Positions 15,822-22,707 of a stretch of DNA of 32,757 nucleotides are shown in pieces. The notes under the pieces are model-generated. The model was not told where the DNA came from and did not search any database. It worked only from the letters and a program-made list of their open reading frames with translations. The stretch comes from DATILL01 sp035476575 (GTDB taxonomy: Bacteria > Actinomycetota > Actinomycetes > Mycobacteriales > JACQDL01), in assembly GCA_035476575.1 (NCBI GenBank), contig DATILL010000018.1:1-32757 (forward strand), in the 5' to 3' direction. Within the stretch, counting starts at the first letter, position 1. Each line of letters starts with the position of its first letter. The position numbers and the translations under genes are program-made.

Positions 15822-16175
15822 GTGCCTCGTCCCCGCCAGCACCAACGTCGCTTGACTGCGAGCGAGGCGGTGACAGTGGCCCGGGAGTATCGGGCTGGTG
15901 CTGACCTGCGGGAGCTGGCCAGGAAGTTCGGTGTGCATCGGACGACGATTTCTGGGAGCCTGACGAAGCTCGCCATCCCACGGCGTGACGTAGGGTTGTC
16001 GCCTGACGATGTACCAGAAGCGGCAGGGCTGTATCAGGCCGGTTGGTCGTTGGCAAGGCTGAGCGCCAAGTTCGGTTGCACTGACAATACCGTTCGAGCC
16101 CGGCTGCTGGAGGCTGGGGTGGTGATGCGGCCACGACGAGGGGGACGGAGGCGAGCCATCGATGAAGATCGCTAG
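15822..16175 (+). CDS. Resolvase-type helix-turn-helix protein, short
   Basis: The frame is open from 15633, but only the part from GTG 15822 (117 aa) looks coding. It has two successive helix-turn-helix units: LTASEAVTVAREYRAGADLR with LARKFGVHRTTISGSL, then VPEAAGLYQAGWSLARLSAK with FGCTDNTVRARLL. Such tandem HTH proteins resemble the DNA-binding tail of serine recombinases and occur as small cargo or control genes in actinobacterial elements. There is no catalytic domain. It may regulate the element or the neighbouring TIR gene 257 bp downstream; that is inference. The 178 bp between int and this gene hold two 9-bp CTGCTGTAC repeats (15650, 15661). Confidence 0.6.
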   Translation: MPRPRQHQRRLTASEAVTVAREYRAGADLRELARKFGVHRTTISGSLTKLAIPRRDVGLSPDDVPEAAGLYQAGWSLARLSAKFGCTDNTVRARLLEAGVVMRPRRGGRRRAIDEDR

Positions 16176-16432
16176 TGGATACGTCTGCCGCGTCCGCAGC
16201 GCGAACCGCGTAGGCTACCGCAACCAAGATCGAACTCACGCACTCTGATGGCCACCGGCGTGTCGTCAACCGCCGAGCCGCCGCGAGGACGGATCATCGG
16301 AGCTAGCACTCTCGACCCCGGAGTGCTGACCGGCATCCTCGCCGGTCCGCCAAAAATGTCAGACCCCCGCTGCACGATGGCCGCGAGCCCAACCAGCGCG
16401 GTGCAGGGCGAACCATACATACAGGAGCACCG

Positions 16433-17242
16433 ATGGCACAGTTCAACGCCAGCCAGTTCCGTCAGCAGCTGCAGGCAGCGCAGCGTCAGCACGAACGCGC
16501 CGTGCGCGAGGCCGAGCGAAAGATCAACGACTACAACCGGCAGGTGAACGAGCACAACCGGCGCGTCGTCGCGGGGGTCAATGCGTACAACCGGGAGGTC
16601 TCTGCCTACAACCAACAGGTGGCGCGCCATGTTGGGGAGACGAACCGGCAGATCGACACCCGGAACCAAGCGGCCGACGCACACAACCGGGAGGTCGTCA
16701 GCAACCTTGACAGCGCCCTGCGGAAGGCTCAGCATGCGCCGACCGTGACGTACACACCCGCAGAAAGCGCGCTGGTCGAGCGCGTGCAGGATGCCGTCGG
16801 CATCCTGCCGTCCACGAAGGAGAAGGACGTCTTCCTCAGCTACGCACGGATCGACGGGGCGACGACGGCCACCGCGCTACAGGCAGCCTTGGAGGGACTC
16901 GGCGTGTCGGTGTGGTTCGACGCGGCCTCGATAAAGCCCGGCCACAGCATGTCGCGACAGATGGACGATGGGCTCCGCAAGGCCCGTGCAGGTGTCGTAC
17001 TGCTCACGCCTGCCTACCTGACGGGCCGATTTTGGACCGAGCGTGAACTCGGCGTACTGCTCCACAAGAACACGGTCATCCCGGTCTTGCACCTAGTCAC
17101 CTTTACTGATGTCGGCGAGTACAGCGGCATCTTGACAGATTTGGCCGGCTTCACCACGCAGGACGACAGCATTGAAACGATCGCACTCAAGATCAGCGAA
17201 GCAGTGCTGCCTCTGACCGAGCCGGGCATCGCGGCGGGTTGA
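16433..17242 (+). CDS. Coiled-coil TIR-domain protein (candidate NADase defence effector)
   Basis: ATG 16433 is preceded by AGGAG (about 16421). The 269-aa protein has an N-terminal coiled coil (about 5-98) rich in spaced Asn pairs (NDYNRQVNEHNRRV, AYNREVSAYNQQV, HNREVVSN), then a TIR domain at 131-255 starting KDVFLSYARID, with WFDAASIKPG, VVLLTPAYLTGRFWTERELG and VIPVLH. Glu205 in RFWTERELG is at the position of the catalytic glutamate of NAD-cleaving TIR domains such as SARM1. Bacterial TIR proteins commonly act in antiphage abortive infection or make cyclic-ADP-ribose signals. The coiled coil may drive filament or oligomer formation. Its location on an integrative element fits defence cargo. 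Enzyme activity is inferred, not seen. Confidence 0.85.
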   Translation: MAQFNASQFRQQLQAAQRQHERAVREAERKINDYNRQVNEHNRRVVAGVNAYNREVSAYNQQVARHVGETNRQIDTRNQAADAHNREVVSNLDSALRKAQHAPTVTYTPAESALVERVQDAVGILPSTKEKDVFLSYARIDGATTATALQAALEGLGVSVWFDAASIKPGHSMSRQMDDGLRKARAGVVLLTPAYLTGRFWTERELGVLLHKNTVIPVLHLVTFTDVGEYSGILTDLAGFTTQDDSIETIALKISEAVLPLTEPGIAAG

Positions 17243-17378
17243 GAGTGGGCAACTCGCATGGCCAGGCGACAAATGAGACCGAATGCGCCAAGGAGAGCCG
17301 CCCAGCCGAGGGACTAGCGGAATGCCACGCGATGTCGCAGCGGTGCTCCGTCGTTTCGGTGCCGCAAACTCAGCTCAT

Positions 17379-18563
17379 CTAGAGAATTTTGTCGCGCATC
17401 TTGAGTACCGTCGCCTTCGGTCGTTCGATCTTGGCTGTGCGCAGTCCGGCTGTTCCTCGCTCCTTGAGAAATATTGCCAGTGTCTCGTTTGGCAGGCTGT
17501 CTGGCTGGTGAGCGAGGTCGGCTGCGAGTTCGAGGCCGGAGAATTCGTTGGCTGGGTCTACCAGACTTGGGTGGCGACGAATGGCTGCCCGAGTCACCTT
17601 GTCGACCAGATCCGACCACCAGCTGTTGCCCCACCAACGTTCGGTGTAGGCCGTGGAGCCCATTACAGATAACAGGCGCAGCGTGGCTCTTGGACCGAGC
17701 ACGGCCTCGATGTGCTGCCAGTAGGCTAGCTTCTGTTTGATGCTCTGGGCTACTTCCGGCCAGCCCGGCCCGACGAGCTGGCCAACTGGTCGGCCGTCGG
17801 TGATGGTGCGGTCGGCGTCGAGCAGGATGGCCGCGATTCGCTCCCAGCTCACGCCGTCGAGGTTGACAAACTCCATAGCTGCTCGGCTGGTCGCGATGTT
17901 CAGCTTCATCATGATGACATCGCTCAGGTCGTGGTTCGAGCTGTGTAGTTGCTCGATGGCGGTGTGCCGCCAGCATTCCAGGGTGAGTCCGAGGGCGGCG
18001 ATGTCCGGTACGGGATCTGGTACGACGTCTGGCGCTAGCAGCATAAGGCTGCGGATGATTCCACTCACTTGTTCGTCATCGTCGATGCGCTGGAGGGTTG
18101 TCTTCATGGGCTGGTTCGAGGACCGGACAGCATCACCTGTCACGTAGGTGACGTAGAGCTGCATGAGCGCTTCAGCGGCTGAGACCGGCGAGTCGCCGGA
18201 GACGTTGAAGCGGGTGGGTTCCAGCAGGCCATGCTTCCCGGCCAGCTGTTCCACGATGAACGGCACCATCGGGCCATGACTGACTTGTTGCACACCCTCG
18301 ACTCTGGCCATAGTGTTAGTCTCCAAGATCGAGACAGTAGCCAGCCGTTCGTCGTCGAGTGGCACTGGTTCGAGGTGAAAGCGATCCTCGTGGGTGAAGT
18401 ACGCAGCATTGACCACCATGCAGCTGCGCCGGAGGGTGCGCCGGATGACTGGGCCATGCTGAGGATCGATACCTCGAAACAGTGTGTGTTTCGGGTGGTT
18501 CTCCCAGCCGGCAGCATAGAGCGAGCCAATGAGACGGGTGAATGGGGGACGGGGGTGAGACAT
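17379..18563 (-). CDS. Protein of unknown function, element cargo
   Basis: A 394-aa protein that I do not recognise. No signal peptide or membrane segment is visible. It looks like a soluble, mostly helical protein with an N-terminal mixed part (MSHPRPPFTRLIGSLYAAGW) and a tryptophan-rich patch (RWWGNSWWSDLVDKV) near residue 310. The start ATG 18563 has no ribosome site and lies nine bases from a CATACT -10 box behind a TTGACA -35, so the message is probably leaderless and well transcribed. It converges on the TIR gene, with 136 bp between the ends. Codon use is less GC-biased than in the core half. It could be a partner, sensor or separate cargo gene. Confidence 0.8.
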   Translation of the reverse strand: MSHPRPPFTRLIGSLYAAGWENHPKHTLFRGIDPQHGPVIRRTLRRSCMVVNAAYFTHEDRFHLEPVPLDDERLATVSILETNTMARVEGVQQVSHGPMVPFIVEQLAGKHGLLEPTRFNVSGDSPVSAAEALMQLYVTYVTGDAVRSSNQPMKTTLQRIDDDEQVSGIIRSLMLLAPDVVPDPVPDIAALGLTLECWRHTAIEQLHSSNHDLSDVIMMKLNIATSRAAMEFVNLDGVSWERIAAILLDADRTITDGRPVGQLVGPGWPEVAQSIKQKLAYWQHIEAVLGPRATLRLLSVMGSTAYTERWWGNSWWSDLVDKVTRAAIRRHPSLVDPANEFSGLELAADLAHQPDSLPNETLAIFLKERGTAGLRTAKIERPKATVLKMRDKIL

Positions 18564-18600
18564 TACTATCGTAGTATGGCAAGTGTGGGGTGGGTGTCAA
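18564..18600 (-). promoter_or_regulatory. Promoter with TTGACA box and start-site palindrome
   Basis: On the minus strand, TTGACA (18600-18595) is followed after 16 nt by CATACT (18578-18573), or after 18 nt by TACTAC. The ATG lies nine bases beyond CATACT. The perfect inverted repeat TACTA-CGA-TAGTA (18576-18564) overlaps the -10 box and abuts the start codon, an ideal place for a repressor to block both transcription and translation. TTGACA is a full consensus -35, unusual among the visible promoters of this window. Confidence 0.65.
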
Positions 18601-18679
18601 GAGGCACTTTGGGGCAGAGCACCGAGTTGTAGTGCAGCCTGGAGTGCGTAGCCTGGCGAATCTAGCGCTCGCAAGATCC

Positions 18680-18783
18680 ATGAGGGTTATGCAGAACTCT
18701 CTTAGGACAAGATCATCAACTGCATGCTTGCAGGTCAACGGCCTGTACTGTCAGGTCCGGGTGGAGTTCTGCATAAGCCTCAA
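18680..18783. repeat. 104-bp element bounded by 19-bp inverted repeats
   Basis: TGAGGGTTATGCAGAACTC at 18680-18698 is repeated inverted as GAGTTCTGCATAAGCCTCA at 18765-18783, with one mismatch in 19. About 66 bp lie between, without a gene. This looks like a miniature inverted-repeat element or two fused transposon ends. No target duplication is visible; the right end abuts the group II intron remnant. Confidence 0.65.
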
Positions 18784-18810
18784 GGTTTACCTCGTCGGCG
18801 GCCTACCCGA

Positions 18811-18887
18811 CGACCAGCACGGTTCGGGAAGGGGCCGACGGAAAAGGACCCGAACCACGGACACCTCGTCGGCGGCCTACTTCACTC
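18811..18887 (+). ncRNA. Second group II intron 3' end (truncated domain V, domain VI)
   Basis: These 77 bp match 11036-11112 with four differences, covering the 3' half of domain V (CACGGTTC), domain VI and the following TTCACTC. The 5' half of domain V is gone, so it is inert. The last 18 bases of its domain VI (18863-18880) also occur just before it at 18789-18806, suggesting a partial duplication or nested insertion. Confidence 0.75.
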
Positions 18888-19196
18888 GACGGGCGGGAGC
18901 TGGAAACGGAGTCTGCAACTACCGCGCCAGCTTCCCACCCTACGGTTTATTTGTTTAACTCTCGCGAAGCTGAGCTCGCGGCCGGAGAGACGGTCGTTGA
19001 GGGCTTGGGATCCAACGACCGCGAGAATGACGTTGTCGAACTTGTCGTCGAGACACCCGCGGTAGCGGCTGGCTACAGCGGACTGGAGACAGCTTAAGCA
19101 TGGCTCGGCGGTTCCACGCTTCGCAACATCTGCGGATGCAAGATTCCATCATGGGGACCGAGCTGTTCGAGAAACGCGGTAACTCCGCCCAGTGAA
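18888..19196. other. Gap with a frameshifted gene relic on the minus strand
   Basis: No intact gene. On the minus strand two frames look like one broken protein: GGVTAFLEQLGPHDGILHPQ (from about 19180, stop near 19095) followed in another frame by QSAVASRYRGCLDDKFDNVI and LAVVGSQALNDRLSGRELSF, running to about 18960. I do not recognise the family. An AT-rich patch (18945-18960) lies at its end. Confidence 0.35.
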
Positions 19197-20732
19197 TTAG
19201 ACAAGAGCCCGTTCGGAGACCGTTGCCGTTGGCTGATGGGCGATTACGCGGCGCCCTCGGCCGACCGCGACCAGCCCGGCCGCTTTCAGGTCGGCTACTG
19301 CGCGATGCGCGGTGGTGACCGCGACGCCGTACCGGGCGGCCAGGTCGACGACGGTCGGCAGCAGGTCACATGGTCGGAGCGCTCCGCAGGTAATGGCGCC
19401 GCGCAGATCAGCAGCGATTTGCTGATACGGGCTGTCGGGCTCTTCGGATTTCTGCGCCGTCTTGGGTACGCCAATCGACTCGATAGTGATCGGCGGGCTC
19501 GGCATGCGGCCACTGAGGTTGCCTGCAGCCCGCTGGTCGGCCTCGGACACCCACGCCGAGTAGACGCGAAGCGTGGTAGCCCCGCCACCACCATGCCCGA
19601 GCCGGTCAGCAACAGTGCGTATATCGACACCGGCTGCGATGAGTTCGGTGGCCGAGTAGTGTCTCAACTGGTGGATATTCATGTCGTAGCCCAGTTTTTC
19701 GCACATTCTGCGATACCGCTGGCCGACGGAGTCGGGCTTGAGCCACGTACTGTGGTCGACTGACGGTGAGAAGACGCGCCCGTGTGGCTTGAGCGTACGG
19801 CCGAACGCGGCGGCTTGAAGTTCGCATTGTTGCAGATACACGCGCAGGAGGGTCACACTGCTCTCGTCGAGTGCGATCCTGCGTTGTTGGTGGGTCTTGG
19901 TGTCCTTCTCCCAGGTCTTGGCACCGCCGATGCTCGTTCTGATGGTCAGAACCGCGTTGTCCAGGTCGAGCAGGTCCAGCCGGAGCGCGCACAGCTCGCC
20001 GCGCCGAGCCCCTGTCGTCATCGCCATCCAGACGAGCATTCCCCAGGACAGGTCTTCGAACGCCTTGGTGAGGATCGCGGCGGCCTGTTCGGGTGTCGGC
20101 GGGTGAAGGCCGGGCGTGACCGCTCTGGGCGGCTCGGCTTGGTCGAGCGGGTTAGTGGCGATCCAGTGCCAGCGGACCGCCCGCTTCAACGCGCCACTCA
20201 GGCACCAGTGGATCTGGCGAATAGACGATGTGGTCAGTGGCTGGCACGTGTGCGGCCCGCACCGCTCGTCGCACTCGTGCGGGCTGGCCGTCCGGTGCTC
20301 GACGTACCCCCGGCCGCCGCAGTGGGCCCGGCAGATGCGGAGCACAGCGTAGAACGAGTCGAGCGTCTCGCCGTCGAGCTTCCCGACCGGGAGCCTGCCG
20401 AGCAACGGGCGGACGTGGTTGCGGATGTACCCCTCGTAGCTCCGCCGCGTGCTGGCATCGACGTCCAGCTCCAGGTACCGGTCCATGAGCTGGTCGACCG
20501 TCGCCCTGGTGCGCGGGTTACGCCGCTCGTCGACCTGGTTGAGCAGCCGGGTCCGGACCTGCTCGGCCTCCTTCCGGGCGGTAGGTCCTGCCGGCACGGT
20601 CTCGTTGAGGTAGTGTCGCCGGCCGCTCAGCGGGTCGGTGCCGGTGTACACCTTGACCCGCAGCGACCCGCTCGGAAGCGTCGCGATCTCGCCGCGCGTG
20701 CGGCGCCTGCGCCCTGTCTCGGTCACGCTCAT
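19197..20732 (-). CDS. Tyrosine integrase with C-terminal GntR-type winged helix
   Basis: A 511-aa protein from ATG 20732. An N-terminal arm-binding part (GSLRVKVYTGTDPLSGRRHY) is followed by a core-binding domain with a Cys/His-rich insertion (CRAHCGGRGYVEH, HECDERCGPHTCQPL) and a catalytic domain with Arg in TTGARRGELCALR, HQLRHYSATELI as the H-x-x-R box, His in LGHGGG and Tyr in LRVYSAW. The last ~75 residues form a separate GntR-type wHTH: SPYQQIAADLRGAITCGALR, then YGVAVTTAHRAVADLKAAGL. The family is usually ~400 aa, so this tail is an addition, perhaps for autoregulation or recombination direction. It is divergent from tRNA-Arg(CCT), 130 bp away, its likely attB. A short palindrome (GAGCTAGCTC, 20735-20744) lies at its start codon. 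Confidence 0.92.
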   Translation of the reverse strand: MSVTETGRRRRTRGEIATLPSGSLRVKVYTGTDPLSGRRHYLNETVPAGPTARKEAEQVRTRLLNQVDERRNPRTRATVDQLMDRYLELDVDASTRRSYEGYIRNHVRPLLGRLPVGKLDGETLDSFYAVLRICRAHCGGRGYVEHRTASPHECDERCGPHTCQPLTTSSIRQIHWCLSGALKRAVRWHWIATNPLDQAEPPRAVTPGLHPPTPEQAAAILTKAFEDLSWGMLVWMAMTTGARRGELCALRLDLLDLDNAVLTIRTSIGGAKTWEKDTKTHQQRRIALDESSVTLLRVYLQQCELQAAAFGRTLKPHGRVFSPSVDHSTWLKPDSVGQRYRRMCEKLGYDMNIHQLRHYSATELIAAGVDIRTVADRLGHGGGGATTLRVYSAWVSEADQRAAGNLSGRMPSPPITIESIGVPKTAQKSEEPDSPYQQIAADLRGAITCGALRPCDLLPTVVDLAARYGVAVTTAHRAVADLKAAGLVAVGRGRRVIAHQPTATVSERALV

Positions 20733-20861
20733 GCGAGCTAGCTCACTCGCACCACGAACAGCACCACGGCGAACTTTAGACCGATCTTGCTAGACGTACG
20801 ATCTGATCTTTCCTGAACAGTTTCCGCAGCTCAGAGGCACTATTTTGCTCGGTACAGTGGG

Positions 20862-20934
20862 TGCCCTCGGCAGGAATCGAACCTGCGACACACGGTTTAG
20901 GAAACCGATGCTCTATCCCCTGAGCTACGAGGGC
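20862..20934 (-). tRNA. tRNA-Arg (anticodon CCT)
   Basis: 73 nt on the minus strand with acceptor GCCCTCG/CGAGGGC, a D-arm (GCTCAGGGGATAGAGC), anticodon loop TTCCTAA giving CCT, and T-arm GCAGGTTCGAATCCTGC. It reads AGG codons. CCA is not encoded. Its 3' end faces the GntR-fused integrase and is the probable integration site of the element to its left. No second copy of its 3' part was seen in the window, so the far attachment site is outside or lost. Confidence 0.95.
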
Positions 20935-21025
20935 TGACCTGCTGCTGCGCCGCTGCCAAGCCTACCGGGTCGGGTCTGACCCGGGCCCGGCGCACGAGCT
21001 GGACGGGCCGGGCGGGACGGCCGCC

Positions 21026-21868
21026 CTAGCCGATGGACTCCAGGGACACCAGAGCGCCGGGGACCACGCCGAGCCGGGCGGCGGCGGAGCCGTTGTTCAC
21101 GGCGACCGCCACCAGGCCGGCAGAGTCGACGTAGACGAGCAGCGCACCGAGCGGCACGTCGGCGAAGGTGCCGCCCAGGGTCGTCTCCACCGTGACCGTG
21201 TCCAGCCGCAGCCGGACCCGCCCCGCCGGCCCCTGCCCCGTGGGCCCCGGTCCGGCCGTGACCAGCCCGGCCGCCGCCAGCTCGGCCTCGCCCGCGGCCA
21301 GCTGGATGTTGCCGAACCGGTCCACCGACAGCACCTCGGTGGCCAGCCGCCCAGCACCCACCGCGGTCTCCGGCGCGGCCAGCCGGACCAGCGTGTCCGG
21401 GTCCACCGCCGGCCCAAGATTGTCCGCCGGCACCCCGGTCGCCAGGTGTGCCGCCACCGGCGCGAACACGTCCCGGCCGTGGAACGTCACCGACACCGTC
21501 GCCAGCCAGTACGCCGGCTCGGTCAGCTCGTACGCCGCCGCCACCCCGCCCAGCACGTCCGCCGCGCCGAGGAGCAGCCCGTTGTCCGGCCCGACCAGCA
21601 CGCCGGCACCCGCCGGGAGCACCGCCAGCCCGCGCCGCGCCGTACCGACGCCCGGGTCCACCACCGCCAAGTGCACGGCCGGCGGCAGGTACGGCACGGT
21701 CTGCGCCAGCACCGCCGCGCCCCGCCGTACGTCCTGTGGCGGCACGTGGTGGGTGATGTCGATTGTCCGGACGCTCGGGGCGATCCGGCCAATGACCCCC
21801 TTGCACGCGGCGACGTAACCGTCGTCGGTCCCGTAGTCAGTCGTCAGCGAGATCCAGCCGTACTCCAT
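21026..21868 (-). CDS. SAM hydroxide adenosyltransferase (SAM hydrolase, DUF62)
   Basis: A 280-aa protein of the SAM chlorinase/fluorinase fold, whose common bacterial members split S-adenosylmethionine with hydroxide into adenosine and methionine. Motifs seen are LTTDYGTDDGYVAACKG at the start, AVVDPGVGTARRGLAVL (Asp and Arg of the hydrolase triad), GPDNGLL, and TFHGRDVFAPVAAHLA (the His of the triad), with a C-terminal beta barrel holding SVDRFGNIQL. The Asp-Arg-His set marks it as a hydroxide-using enzyme rather than a halogenase. The start ATG 21868 has no clear ribosome site; a CAGACT box lies 7 nt upstream, so it may be leaderless. It is divergent from the two-component pair. Confidence 0.92.
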   Translation of the reverse strand: MEYGWISLTTDYGTDDGYVAACKGVIGRIAPSVRTIDITHHVPPQDVRRGAAVLAQTVPYLPPAVHLAVVDPGVGTARRGLAVLPAGAGVLVGPDNGLLLGAADVLGGVAAAYELTEPAYWLATVSVTFHGRDVFAPVAAHLATGVPADNLGPAVDPDTLVRLAAPETAVGAGRLATEVLSVDRFGNIQLAAGEAELAAAGLVTAGPGPTGQGPAGRVRLRLDTVTVETTLGGTFADVPLGALLVYVDSAGLVAVAVNNGSAAARLGVVPGALVSLESIG

Positions 21869-21933
21869 ACCCGGCAGTCTGCGCCTCTCCTTACGACCTG
21901 CGAACGTCCGGTGCCGCTGCCCCGCCGCAGACC

Positions 21934-21939
21934 TACGCT
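21934..21939 (+). promoter_or_regulatory. -10 box for leaderless response-regulator message
   Basis: TACGCT ends 6 nt before GTG 21946. The purine run AGGAG directly touches the start codon and so cannot act as a normal ribosome site, which favours a leaderless start. Confidence 0.5.
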
Positions 21940-21945
21940 CAGGAG

Positions 21946-22662
21946 GTGGAACGGGCCGCGCGGGTGCTGGTCGTCGACGACGACCCGACCGTCAGCGACG
22001 TCGTCCGCCGCTATCTGGAACGGGCCGGGCTCGCCGTCGAGGTTTGCGCGGACGGCGAGACCGCGCTGGCCAGCGCCCTCGGCGACCCACCGGACCTGGT
22101 CGTGCTCGACCTGATGCTGCCCGGCCTGTCCGGGCTGGACGTCTGTCGCCGGCTGCGGGCCGCCCAGCCCACACCGATCGTGATGCTCACCGCGCTGGGC
22201 GAGGAGTCCGACCGGGTGCTCGGCCTGGAGCTGGGCGCCGACGACTACGTCACCAAGCCGTTCTCCCCGCGCGAGCTGGCGCTGCGGGTGCAGTCGGTGC
22301 TGCGCCGGGCCGCCGGAGCCGCCGGGGCCAGCACCCCAGGCGCCGCCGGGCCGTCGACGCTGCGGGACGGTGACCTGACCGTGGACGTGGCCGCCCGGGT
22401 AGCCCGGCTCGGCTCAGCGGAGCTGGCGCTGACCGTCCGCGAGTTCGACCTGCTGTCCTTCCTGATGGGCCACCCCGGCCGCGCCTTCTCCCGCCCCGAG
22501 CTGCTCGAACGGGTCTGGGGCTGGACCTTCGGCGACCAGTCCACGGTGACGGTGCACGTCCGCCGGCTGCGCGAGAAGGTCGAGCCGGACCCGGCCACGC
22601 CGCGCCGGATCGTCACCGTCTGGGGAGTCGGCTACCGCTACGAGCGGGCGGCCCAGCCGTGA
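21946..22662 (+). CDS. OmpR/PhoB-type response regulator
   Basis: A 238-aa response regulator. The receiver domain (4-118) has the acidic pair D11-D12, phosphoacceptor D55 (LVVLDLMLPG), Thr82 (MLTALG) and K104 (YVTKPF). After an Ala/Gly/Pro linker (~118-135) comes the winged-helix DNA-binding domain (~140-235), ending FGDQSTVTVHVRRLREKVEP and VWGVGYRYE. It forms an operon with the histidine kinase that starts 46 bp downstream. The GTG 21946 start fits a leaderless message; a GTG at 21964 is the alternative. The signal sensed is unknown. Confidence 0.95.
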   Translation: MERAARVLVVDDDPTVSDVVRRYLERAGLAVEVCADGETALASALGDPPDLVVLDLMLPGLSGLDVCRRLRAAQPTPIVMLTALGEESDRVLGLELGADDYVTKPFSPRELALRVQSVLRRAAGAAGASTPGAAGPSTLRDGDLTVDVAARVARLGSAELALTVREFDLLSFLMGHPGRAFSRPELLERVWGWTFGDQSTVTVHVRRLREKVEPDPATPRRIVTVWGVGYRYERAAQP

Positions 22663-22707
22663 CCGCAGCCATGATCGCGGACCAGCCATGACCTCGGAGC
22701 CGGCACC

